From: Chrysophaeum taylorii
Lineage: Eukaryota > Sar > Pelagophyceae > Pelagomonadales > Pelagomonadaceae
Reading direction: 5' to 3'
Length of the DNA stretch: 62,863 nt
Assembly (NCBI GenBank): GCA_029834535.1
Contig: JAQMWT010000593.1
Location: 1-62,863 of the forward strand
Part shown: piece by piece, positions 1 to 9,255 of the stretch
Layout of the letters: the number at the start of each line of letters is the position of its first letter
Numbering within the stretch: the stretch's first letter is position 1
The notes under the pieces: model-generated
What the model was told of the DNA's origin: nothing
Database searches by the model: none
Seen by the model: the letters and a program-made list of their open reading frames with translations, nothing else
Made by a program: the position numbers and the translations under genes

Positions 1-1345
1 CTGACCATTTCGCGGAAATATAGGAAACATCTGCCATTCCATCAACACCGATGGTCGTCGAGAATTTCGGTCCGTCACGATTCCTGTAGATGTGACAGGC
101 CATAAACGTAAGAGTACCCGTATCCAAACAACTGAGGGTAACCAAATCATCTTGGATCGTCTTGCCATCTCGCGGCGTCAACGACGTGTGAGAACATTGG
201 GCTCTGACTCGCTCGTCGCCGGGGTTGGGCATCGGCACCGCGGCTTGAGCTCTCGTATCATCTATTGTCGGCGTCATCGACGCAGCGCTCGCGGCAGCCT
301 CTTTATCTGGTGGCTTCCGCTCTTCCTCCATGACAATCTCGGAGGGAATCAGTGTTTGTAAGGGATCCTGATCTTCGTTGTTCTCGGAAGCAAAGGACCT
401 CTCCCATAACTCACTCATTTCGTCGTTCCAGAATGCATCCGTAGAATCACTCGTCATCGGTTGATCATCACCATCATCGGCGATCGGTTCCGTGTCGGCT
501 GCGGCTTCGAGTCCGTAGCTGAGCGGTCGTTTTGGTGGCTTCTTTAGCAAGAAGTTCCGAGTTCTCGTCCACCAATCCTGCAGGTTCCACGTCGGCTCGT
601 CTTCGTCCCCATCGAGAACGCTGCTAATCTTCTTCTTAAACCTATCCTTTTCTTCCGGCGGCGTGTCCGTGGCTCGATCCGTCGTAACCGAAACCGTTTC
701 GGGGGGGTCCGCAGGAAAAGATGGCGTCGTCCCCGACGTCAATTCTATCGTAAGCTCGTCGTCTGCCTCACTCGCGATGGTCATCGTCTCGTCCGTCGAA
801 TGATCATCCGAGCTATCGCTGCAGAAATCCATGTCTGGCTCACAGACTTCGAGTTCATCGCTCGACTCTTCGAGTTCATCGCTCCACATCTCCTCATAAA
901 TCTGTGCCAAAGACCGACGATCGGTCAGCACGTCGTTGGGTGGCTCGTCCATCGGCGGGCGAGCCAGATCGTCGAATGCAGCCGCGGCAAGGGCATCGGC
1001 TGCGTCGTCGGTGCGGGTGTCCGTGTTCGGGTACACCATCACTCCTAATGGTAACTGTTGACCGCAAGGGGTCGTAAACGCGAGCGTAGCGCTCAAAAAA
1101 CCCAAATTATATTGGTGTCGGCCTCCGTCGTATTCGTCGTCGCGCGATCGGCGTCGTCTGTGCCGGCGCGAACTTCGACTGGGGCTCTTGTTATCTTTGT
1201 CTCTCTCTGGCGTCAGTTCGGCAGGTCCTATTACCTCAGGATCGTCCCTGTAGGCGACTGGTGCTCCCAAGCCTATCCGAACTGTCTCAATCGTCTCGTC
1301 TATCGAAACATCGACACATGCGTCGTCTTCTTGCCAACACTCTGA
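1..1345 (-). pseudogene. retropepsin-like part of decayed retroelement
   Basis: On the minus strand one frame stays open from a stop at 1346-1348 to the left window edge, about 448 codons. The N-terminal two thirds are very acidic, with Asp/Glu/Ser clusters and a short Arg/Ser stretch, as in gag or linker regions. The last 60 residues look like a retropepsin fold: a beta hairpin (about 60-130) followed by a hydrophobic strand with V-D-G-M-A-D and then Y-I-S (about 15-45), where a retroviral-type protease normally has D-S/T-G-A-D. No reverse transcriptase is visible because the element runs off the window. It lies downstream of the coiled-coil frame at 1746-2789 in a different frame. A host protein with a long acidic region is the alternative. 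Assignment is moderate; the active site looks altered. Confidence 0.45.
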
Positions 1346-1745
1346 CTAAACGTAAATTAACTCTCCGTTGACGAATAAATCCATGCCTCGGGGTCGGAAT
1401 CGCACTTCTTTCCGCTCTGGCGGTTTCTTCCTCAGGAAACAGCGAGCTCGCATCCATATCGTCGTGACGCTCATCTTCCTCTTATCCATGCTGATCGTCC
1501 CATCCAAATTCGATTCTGGGCGGCAGCCATATACTCATCCCTCATAGTATGTTCGGGATCTTTCTTTATCACATAGCCATCATCATATGCAGGCTGAAAG
1601 TCTTTGAACTCTTCGTTCGTGAGCAATACGCCAGGGCTTTCACAGAGCTCCAAAGGCAGTTCATGCGTTATAAGATTCTTCGCCTCTTCCGCTTTCGTAT
1701 TCATTTTCTCGGCCGTTTCACTCGGCCTATCATCCACTCCATCGC

Positions 1746-2789
1746 TTAGAATATCGGCAATCGCCTCGTCACTAAAAATGTCGGCACACGAAATGTCTGC
1801 CATCGTCCAAAGGAACAAAACATCTTCAAAAACGTCTGCAAAAACGTTTGCAATCGGTTCGTCGGGGGGGGCTGCAAAAGAAGAGCGCGTCGTCCCGACG
1901 TCATATCTGTCAAGAAATGGCCACCAAAGGGCACGTGACGTTCGATGGGCGTGTACCCAGGTGCGCGCTTATCGTTCGAGGTAATCCTCTGCAACGCATC
2001 GTCGATCGATCGTGGAGACGAAGTCTCATCCACTTGAATGTCCGGAGGTAGACTCATAGCATCGAGCGTACCAGCGGCGGGTCCCTTCCTTTGGCCGTCA
2101 TCGGCTGCACGGGGCTCGTAAATCGGATTCACACATAACTTCGGCGCGTCGTCAAAACCAAGGGTTGTGTGAGCTGACGACAAATCATATCGTGCCACCA
2201 ACGGTGACACCGGGTCAGAAGCGGTTGTTGGCTTCGGCCCGTAGTTTAACGACGATTCCGTCAGATTCTCCGATCCTGTGGGGATTTTGGTTTGAGCGAG
2301 CTCCTTCGACTTGGTTTGCTCTTGCTCGTACTTTAACGACGTTTCGGTCATCTCGGACGACTTGTCGTCGTCGTCGCGCGGCTTCCTAACTTTCGCTCGC
2401 GTTCGCGTGGGCGGCGGTCCCTCCGAGGGTCGGAATTCTCCCTCAAGACTGCTCGCTCGCCTCGAGCGACTCGGCGTACGCAATTCATCCCTCTCGCGGG
2501 TCAACCATCGTACTTGCTCGTGTATCTTATCTAATCGAGCGTGTTCGTGCCGCAGTTGCTCTTGCATTATTTCTATCTTCTTCTGGTGTAGCCATTCACG
2601 CCGTATCTCTTCTTCTTCTATCAGCTGGATGAGGATTTCTTGTGCGCGCTTATTTTCTCGGCGTATCTCGCGTAAATGGGCTTTGTAAATCTCTGCAACG
2701 TTCGTCTGCAACGTTCGGTGGTTCATCATCTCGCGCACGTTCTGGATGGGCTGCCGGTTGTCTCGCCGGCGGCGCCCTCGGCGGTTCAT
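1746..2789 (-). CDS. coiled-coil, gag-like ORF
   Basis: A 347-codon minus-strand frame with a genuine ATG. Residues about 25-105 are rich in Glu, Arg, Gln and Leu with heptad-like spacing, predicting a long coiled coil. Residues 105-300 are Ser/Thr/Pro/Asp-rich and look disordered. No enzymatic motif is visible. It sits just upstream, in transcription sense, of the acidic/protease-like frame at 1-1345. A further 115-codon frame at 1471-1818 overlaps its end, suggesting frameshift decay or programmed shifts within one gag-pol unit. Short minus-strand frames at 2650-2964 and 3028-3336 may be earlier exons or gag fragments. I do not recognise the family. Retroelement gag is inferred only from context. 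Confidence 0.4.
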   Translation of the reverse strand: MNRRGRRRRDNRQPIQNVREMMNHRTLQTNVAEIYKAHLREIRRENKRAQEILIQLIEEEEIRREWLHQKKIEIMQEQLRHEHARLDKIHEQVRWLTRERDELRTPSRSRRASSLEGEFRPSEGPPPTRTRAKVRKPRDDDDKSSEMTETSLKYEQEQTKSKELAQTKIPTGSENLTESSLNYGPKPTTASDPVSPLVARYDLSSAHTTLGFDDAPKLCVNPIYEPRAADDGQRKGPAAGTLDAMSLPPDIQVDETSSPRSIDDALQRITSNDKRAPGYTPIERHVPFGGHFLTDMTSGRRALLLQPPPTNRLQTFLQTFLKMFCSFGRWQTFRVPTFLVTRRLPIF

Positions 2790-3027
2790 CGCCGTTGTAG
2801 TTCAGCTCTTCTTCTCTCATCATCATCATCAGTATCATCATCATCATCAATATCATGCCGTTCGTTCGTCCCCTCGGGACGACTTGAAGGTTCAGGTTCT
2901 CGTATCTGCTCGTCAGCAGCGTCATCGTCCTCCATGTCGGCTTCGGCTCGCTCCAATCGGCCAAAGTCTGAACGGGTCTAAATGGTTGAGTCGTCGTCGT
3001 TCTCGTGTTCCTTCGACTCTGGGACTT

Positions 3028-3545
3028 CTACTCGTCCCCGACACGCGTTATATCGTCGTCGCGTGCGTCTTCCACCGACCGATCTATCAGTCCGGTGGGC
3101 GGCAGATTTCGTCTCTGCCCGGCAATCAATGCCTCAGTGAGTTGCGATCTCACCTGCGGCAGCGGTACCCGGGTTGCGCGTCGGCTAGAACCGAATCGCG
3201 CGTCGTCTCCTCCGACGACTAGCGTATCCGGCCGGGGAACTTTCCCACGGCAGTGGTCCTCCTGGAACTCTTCGTCGGCGCGCTTGATCAGGGCGCGCAC
3301 GGCTTGTCCGGACCGTGTAGAGAATGCAAGATGCACTCGTCCGCTGCGACCGACATGGTCGCTCGAATCTCACATCCTCCACCACCTGTGGCGCAAGGAG
3401 AATGTAGGCCTACCTGGCGAGCCTTCGAATCCTGGCTCGCCGCTCGCGTCCGTGCCCTTGATGGAGTCACTGGACGAGGATGGCCGTTCTCTCGCCACAC
3501 AACCACAAACAACTTCCGTGCCTGGTCCTCACAACTTGAGGATCG
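3028..3545 (-). pseudogene. possible 5' fragments of the same retroelement
   Basis: Minus-strand frames at 3028-3336 (102 codons) and 3288-3512 (74 codons) overlap in different phases and lie upstream, in sense, of the coiled-coil frame. They are charged and lack recognisable domains. Their composition matches the downstream frames, so they are probably pieces of one broken gag-like region. An unmarked intron between them cannot be excluded. Confidence 0.25.
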
Positions 3546-3734
3546 GCTGTTGCTTTATGATTAAGATATTTTCGAAACACAAAAATCAGGGTGACACACG
3601 TCACGGAAAAGGAAGATGATGTCATAAAGAAAACTGACATCATCATGACGGAGTAGGGTGCCTCTGATAAGGGGGGGCCCTAGAAGAGGGGTAAGCCTTA
3701 GGAGGCGGTAGTTGCCGCCGCATGTTTGCCCTAA

Positions 3735-4790
3735 CTACTCATCGACAGATGTTTGTCTGTTTGTTTGTTTGTCTGTCTTTAAATGTCGACAAGTGCAGGC
3801 CAGTAAGTTCACCTAGTCCCAATCTCTAACCCCAGTAAGTTCACCTGGTCCCAGTAAATTTCATATAAGTTCACCTGGTCAGTAAGTTCACCTAGCTCAC
3901 ACCAACTCCTTTGATCTCGTCGCTCTCGCCTCCGCCAATCTAAGCTGCTTTGATCCGCACGCGCCGCCAACCTTTGAGTTTACTCTAAAAACCCTTTACT
4001 TTAAAAACCCCAGTATGTTCACCTGGTCCCAGTTTCACCTGGTCACTCAGTTCACCTAGTCCCAATCTCAAACCCCAGTAAGTTCACGTGGTCCCAGTAA
4101 GTTCACCTATAGTGCGCGTGTAGACGCCGGGAGGGGGCTTATCGGTATTGCGCACCACGTGTGGGGTAGGGTGGAGTCGTCGACCCAGATGAGTATATCC
4201 TCGGGGATGCCGATCGACAGAGAGCCACGTAGAGCTGGACGTGGCAGAAGACGGGCTTGGGAAAGAGGACGCCGACCTCGCGGGGCGTCTGGCCCTGGCT
4301 CTTGTTGATCGTTTGGCGTAGGCGGGCCTTAAGGGATACAGGTTGGAGGAGCCTCGGTGACAACGACACGATCGATCATGTATCTGGTACCGTTGCAGTG
4401 GCCGTGCGACGGGTCGAGGTTTCGAAGACCTTAAGCTCGCGCTCAAAGTCAGCATCCCGTTGGTTGTCAGTGAGTTGAAAACTCTACTGTAAAGAGCGAG
4501 GCGTCGTCTTCCGACCCAGCCTAGTCAGCCGAAAAGAAGTCCGACGCCTCGTCTCCGGGAAAAAAAGGCCGCGGTCATGCGCGCGTTGTGAGCATCGACA
4601 ACATCTTTTCGACGGGGCGTGAGAATGGCGCGCTGAAAGAGCCGCCGCGGGTCGTGGAAATAGTCTGCGAGGTCGCCGTAGACGGCTTGGAGGATCACTG
4701 TCTGGCTCTCGCGCCTACCTGATCCTTACTCTCGCGCCTACCTGATCCTTACCCTAAATCGGGGGACAGACAGACACACTTCCGAATGCA
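3735..4790 (-). repeat. Helitron-helicase satellite unit, solitary copy
   Basis: This is a reverse-complement copy of the unit tandemly repeated at 49.4-56.15 kb. Going up the plus strand it has a TGTC/TGTT microsatellite (about 3748-3780), short AGGTGAAC-type minisatellite units, then the helicase-derived body (about 4108-4700). The minus-strand frame at 4139-4369 encodes K-S-Q-G-Q-T followed 27 residues later by L-Y-V-A-L-C-R. These correspond to motifs V and VI of PIF1/Helitron helicases. Frames are broken by indels, so no functional protein is made. Confidence 0.8.
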
Positions 4791-5493
4791 GAGACCCCTT
4801 AAAACTGATCGCGCACCGTTGGAAGACGGGCCTTCCGAGGGCATCGGTCCTCCCGGCGTAGGTTGGCACCTATTCGCCTTCCCAACGGACCGGTTGGCAG
4901 CTGGGACGTTCGCAGCGGGACAGGACATACGTCCGGGGGGCGCGAAGAAGAAGAAAGTTGACGACGAAGTTGATAGTGAGTCCGAATGTCCGAGGTCTCA
5001 AAAACGAGGCGAGAGTAGTTGACGTACGGCCGGAGTCTCAACAAGGCACTCCGCAACTGCCTCATACCAACGAAGACACATGGCACTCCCTCCCGCAAGA
5101 CCGTGGCAACAGGTATCTCGCCCTCTTACGCCCAATGACTCTGATCCCGCGTGCCGCGGCGCAAGGAGTAGCCTACGCCCCATGCACTGGGCTGGCCTCT
5201 TTTGAGTTAGCTAGTTAGTAAGCAATAAGACGTTTTTTTTTTTTATTGCTGTTGTTGTTGCAAAGGGGCATCGAGGCACCTGCTGCTTAATTAATGAATA
5301 CTATAAGTGCGCGCCTCCTACATAAAATACAACACCCAACTGCACGCACTTTGGCGCCAGTGAGCGGCCTCGTGAGTGAGTGAGTGAGTGAGTGAGTGTC
5401 GCCCTTGGGAATCGAGCATCATCAGCATCATCTTCCAGCACCTTTCCCCTTCATGCTGTGGCGGTGGTTATCTTCGGTGTCAACCGAGTTCCA
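4791..5493. other. intergenic, dispersed-repeat fragment
   Basis: No convincing gene. About 4850-5210 resembles the plus-strand stretch at 33250-33520 (shared 'cgtaggttggca' and 'agcctacgcc' blocks) and, reversed, 43755-43870. A T-run lies at 5234-5245 and a GAGT tetranucleotide repeat at about 5371-5398, just beyond the 3' end of the minus-strand gene ending at 5494. Confidence 0.5.
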
Positions 5494-6374
5494 CTAGACG
5501 TGGAGGTTGAGCGTCAAGCCAACGTTCGCCGGCGTGACGCCCTTGACGAAGCCGTTGGGGCCGAGCAACGGGGCGGAGTCGTCGGGAACACAGCCGAGCG
5601 TGAGTGTGGTCCGGTCGGCCTGGAAAGACAAGAAAATGAGCACGCGGGTCGAAACGAAAACACCAAAGACGAACCGACCTGCCTGGTCGCCGAGATGGAG
5701 ACGTCGGTGTCGGGGACGCGGTAGGCGAGGGCGACTTGGGGGGGGGCGGACTGCACCGCCGCCTGGAGCTGCTGGATCTGAGCCTGGTAGGTCTGGAAGA
5801 GCTGCATGTAAGACGACTGCTGGGCGGCGGCCTTGGCACCAACGGTCGATGCGCGGTCTGCGCGAGACTTGAGCTCGGTCAAGACTGCCTTGAGCGCGCC
5901 GCGCTCGGCAGCACTGTCCCACGGGGCACCGGCGCGCTTGGCGGCCTCGGCGGCGACCTCGAACTTGGCGTCGACCTCGTCGAAGGGTTCGGTCGGCTTG
6001 AATTGCGCTAGCAGGCGCGCTCTCGTCGCGGAGACGTGCTTCATGTAAAGAAGTTCGAGCCTCGCGTCGAGCGCCGTCTCGAAGAGTGCTCGCGCCTCGG
6101 GGTCGTTGCACTCCGAGACGAAGGCTGAAACGCCGCTGGCGTAGATTTCGTCGAACTTGGACCCGAGCGTGCCATCGTAGGGCTTTCCGTTGGCGAGTTC
6201 TGCCTCGATTTCGACGATCAATCCCTCGACGCTTTTCATGCCGCTCTCGAGGCCTTTGAGGGCCGCCGAGGCCCGCACTTCGGCGGCGTCGCTGCCGCCC
6301 CGAGCCACAAGTGTCCACGGTCGTCTTCTCGCCGCGACGACGGCCCACAGGCTCATCATCACCGTCAGCATCAT
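5494..6374 (-). CDS. secreted helical protein of unknown function
   Basis: Two exons: 6374-5679 and 5619-5494, joined across a 59-bp GT-AG intron (5620-5678). They give 273 residues, and the join continues one frame to a stop at 5494-5496. The start was chosen at the first of two adjacent ATGs because it opens a hydrophobic signal peptide (M-M-L-T-V-M-M-S-L-W-A-V-V-A-A). The frame upstream of it is low-complexity Ala and lies in the divergent promoter. The mature protein is about 60% helix-like, Ala/Glu/Lys-rich, with a Gln-rich coiled-coil segment near residues 185-210. The final ~60 residues are beta-like. No catalytic motif is recognised. It is divergent to the nonaspanin gene, with 341 bp between the starts. 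Confidence 0.7.
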
Positions 6375-6715
6375 CCTTTTTCTCAACAAAAATGAGGGGT
6401 CGGCGACCTTCAACTTCGCGTTCACGTCCGTTGTTCGTTGTAGCCCCCCATCCAATACATCCCCCCCCAGAAACAAACTTTTGGCAAACCGACAACGTAA
6501 CTTTCCGTGGCGAGCCGCTCGGGAAGTGGAGCCTGCTGCTGCTGCTGCTGCTGCTGCCATCGTCGAATTGTCGCACGAGAGGTCGTCGCGATTTTTTTGG
6601 TGGTCGAGGAGGCTCGTGCGTCGTCGTCGTCGTTGTGACCCCGCTGCGCACCGTCTTGAGAAGGCTCCTCCCCTCGGCGCGTTTTTTTTTTGTTTCTGGA
6701 AGCAGCATCATCCAG
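6375..6715. promoter_or_regulatory. shared divergent promoter region
   Basis: 341 bp separate the ATG of the minus-strand secreted-protein gene (6374) from the chosen ATG of the plus-strand nonaspanin gene (6716). The stretch contains a CTG/CTC run (6533-6556, read as poly-Ala on the minus strand), C-runs and a T-run near 6682. No TATA box is evident. Both flanking genes feed the secretory route, which would suit shared control, but this is inferred from geometry alone. Confidence 0.4.
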
Positions 6716-8569
6716 ATGAGACGAGACATGTGGTCGAGCGAGCGAAATGGCGAGGAGGATCCCGCCTCGAGGCGAGGGTTGAGCCACCACCGCACTCGAA
6801 GCTGGGCGTATGTGCTAGCCGTAATGCTGTGCTCGACGGCCGAGGCGGGCTCGAAGAACGGTCCGCGGTACGCGCCGCACGAGCCGCTCAAGCTCCTGGC
6901 CAACAAGGTCGGGCCCTTCAACAACCCTAGCGAGACTTACGAGTACTACTCGCTGCCGTTTTGCTCGCGCAGCAAGAAGAAGCGTCACGAGGATTTTGGC
7001 GAGCGTCTTGTAGGCAACCGCAAGACGGTGTCGCCGTACGAAATAACTTTCCTCGACAACGTCCCGTGGCGGCTCCTGTGCGAGCAGGCATTTTCGCGCA
7101 AGGAGCTCAAAATGTTTACCAAGGCGATCGAAAACGACTACTACTTTGAGATGTTCATCGAGGACCTGCCGATGTGGGGCTACGTCGGCGAAGTCGAGGG
7201 CGAAGACGTGCTCCTCGGCCATCTCGAGACGGTCCGTCGCTACGTCTACCCACACCTCCACTTCTCGATTGGCTACAACGGCGAGCAGGTCGTGTCGGTC
7301 AACGTCTCGACCAACCCCCAGCGCAAGGTCGACATCACCGACGAGTTCGACGGGACGGAGGTCGCCTTCTCGTACTCGGTCGAGTGGGTCCCCAGACCCG
7401 ACCTCGCGTGGGAGAACAGGATGAGCCGCTACCACGACTCGCGCTTCCTGCCGGGGACCTTCGAGATCCACTGGTTGAGCATCATCAATTCGTTCGTCCT
7501 GGTCTTGTTGTTGACGGCCTTCCTCACGATCATCATGATGCGCGTGCTCAAGAACGACTTCTCGCGCTACATGGAGGTCGAGGAGGACGAGATGGGCGAG
7601 GACGAGACCGGCTGGAAGCTCATCAACGGCGACGTTTTCCGGTTTCCGCCCGCATCGAACGCCCTCTGCGCTCTCGTCGGCGCGGGAGCCCACCTTTTCT
7701 GCGTCACCTTTTTGCTTCTGTTGTGCGCCGTGACGAACTGCTTCGTGCCGACCAAGCGAGGCGCGATCCTTACCGCGATGATCGTCCTCTACGCGTTGGC
7801 ATCCCCCGTCGCCGGCTTCACCTCGGCTCGCCTCTACCGCCAGCTCGGCGGCGAAGCCTGGCTCTCCAACGCCCTCCTCGCGACCTTGGCTTTCCCCGTA
7901 CCTCTCGCCCTCGTCTTCGTGTGGGTCAACAGCGTCGCGCTCGCGCACGGCTCGTCGGCCGCGCTCCCCTTCGTCGCCATTATCATCGTCGTCGCTCTCT
8001 TCGCGCTCGTCGCCTTTCCCCTCTCCATCGGCGGCGCCATCCTCGGCCGCCAAATGGCAGTCGACTTCCGCGCGCCCTGCCGCACCACGCGCGTCCCGAG
8101 AGAAATCCCCGCCGAGACCCCGTGGTACCGCCTCCCGCCGGCCCAAATGTTCATGGCCGGCTTCCTCCCCTTCTCTGCTATCTACATCGAGCTCCACTAC
8201 ATCTTCGCCTCGGTCTGGGGACACAAAATCTACACCCTCTTCGGCATCCTCTTCCTCGCCTTTGTCATGCTCGTTGTGGTCACCGCCTTCATCACCGTGT
8301 CCCTCATCTACTTTCAGCTCGCGCGCGAAGACTACCGCTGGTGGTGGCGGAGCCTCCTCTGCGGGGGCGCGACCGGCGCCTTCATCTACGCCTATTCCTT
8401 TTTCTACTTTTTCAACCGCTCCTCGATGGACGGCATGATCCAAGGCTCCTTTTACTTCGGCTACATGGCCATTATCTCCTACGCCTTCTTCCTCATGCTC
8501 GGCTTCATCGGCTTTGCCTCTTCGCTTGCCTTCGTCAAGCACATCTACTCCGTCGTCAAGGCCGACTAG
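6716..8569 (+). CDS. TM9SF / nonaspanin membrane protein
   Basis: A 617-residue single-exon protein of the transmembrane-9 superfamily (EMP70/nonaspanin), which acts in Golgi/endosomal sorting and quality control of membrane proteins. It has a signal peptide at residues ~22-42 ending A-E-A-G, then a ~230-residue lumenal domain including Y-E-Y-Y-S-L-P-F-C, a family hallmark. Nine hydrophobic segments follow (from codons near 7470 to 8550). Motifs in the membrane half include F-R-F-P and the W-Y-R-L-P-P block. The C terminus is K-A-D, matching the family's KxD/E endomembrane retention signal. Length is typical (600-650 residues). The frame is open further upstream to 6311, but ATG 6716 leaves a normal signal peptide and clears the promoter of the minus-strand gene. 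Confidence 0.93.
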   Translation: MRRDMWSSERNGEEDPASRRGLSHHRTRSWAYVLAVMLCSTAEAGSKNGPRYAPHEPLKLLANKVGPFNNPSETYEYYSLPFCSRSKKKRHEDFGERLVGNRKTVSPYEITFLDNVPWRLLCEQAFSRKELKMFTKAIENDYYFEMFIEDLPMWGYVGEVEGEDVLLGHLETVRRYVYPHLHFSIGYNGEQVVSVNVSTNPQRKVDITDEFDGTEVAFSYSVEWVPRPDLAWENRMSRYHDSRFLPGTFEIHWLSIINSFVLVLLLTAFLTIIMMRVLKNDFSRYMEVEEDEMGEDETGWKLINGDVFRFPPASNALCALVGAGAHLFCVTFLLLLCAVTNCFVPTKRGAILTAMIVLYALASPVAGFTSARLYRQLGGEAWLSNALLATLAFPVPLALVFVWVNSVALAHGSSAALPFVAIIIVVALFALVAFPLSIGGAILGRQMAVDFRAPCRTTRVPREIPAETPWYRLPPAQMFMAGFLPFSAIYIELHYIFASVWGHKIYTLFGILFLAFVMLVVVTAFITVSLIYFQLAREDYRWWWRSLLCGGATGAFIYAYSFFYFFNRSSMDGMIQGSFYFGYMAIISYAFFLMLGFIGFASSLAFVKHIYSVVKAD

Positions 8570-9255
8570 CAACCACTCCCATCCGCCACTCATACCCAAG
8601 GCGAGCGAGCGAGCGAGCGAGCAAGCCGTTTTCCCTCTCGTGCAAGCCGTTTTCCCTTTTCTTCGAGAGAAAGAAACGAAGAAAGAGAAGACGACGCCGT
8701 CGCTCTTGTTGTCCGCGCGTCTCATCGTTGGTCGTGGTCGTCGTCGTCGTCGAGATGGTGGTGTGATCCCACCCCTCGATGACGCGACTCTTCTTTTCTG
8801 CACGAGCTGCGTTGTGTTGATTCTCCCTCCTTTCATCACAAACTGCAGCGAGAGAAACCGCCCCGTTGTTTGTGTTTCGCTGCTCTTTCAGTCTCTTCTT
8901 CGTTGACGCCGAGTGGCCAGTGGTGCTACCGACGTGAACACGCGCTCTAAAGCTTCGGCTTGAGTCGAAACTCCTTTTATGTAGCCCAATTTCTCTCTCT
9001 CTTCTCTGTGTTCCTTTCGCATCCTGACCTCCCCCGTCCAGTCACGCCACCCCCTTCTGTCTAGTTGCTGCGCGCGGTCGCATATTTCTTCAGTCTTTAC
9101 TAACATCGACGTCTTGAAATTTCGAGCGGGCGACAACGTCTTCTGCGTGCCCGGCGCGTGGTCTCGCTACGCGTCGTCGCCGGTCGTTCACCCCCATGCC
9201 AGGGGTAACGCCGGCCCTGATGGCGTGTGCAGACAGAGAGAGCGGGTAAGGAAAG
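8570..9255. other. intergenic, 3' UTR/promoter
   Basis: No gene seen. Contains GAGC tetranucleotide repeats (8601-8620), a short repeated 'caagccgttttccct' pair (8621-8660), a GTC trinucleotide run (8733-8750) and pyrimidine-rich DNA ahead of the next start. Confidence 0.5.

Noticed and set aside
1058..1345. Plus-strand ORFs in the first 1.4 kb
   Set aside because: The opposite strand has a continuous ~448-codon frame with protease-like features; the plus-strand frames are short and composition driven.
6815..8839. 674-codon minus-strand ORF antisense to the nonaspanin gene
   Set aside because: It is the complement of a GC-rich membrane-protein gene. It is Arg/Glu/Asp-rich with no domain, while the plus-strand frame has clear TM9SF features.
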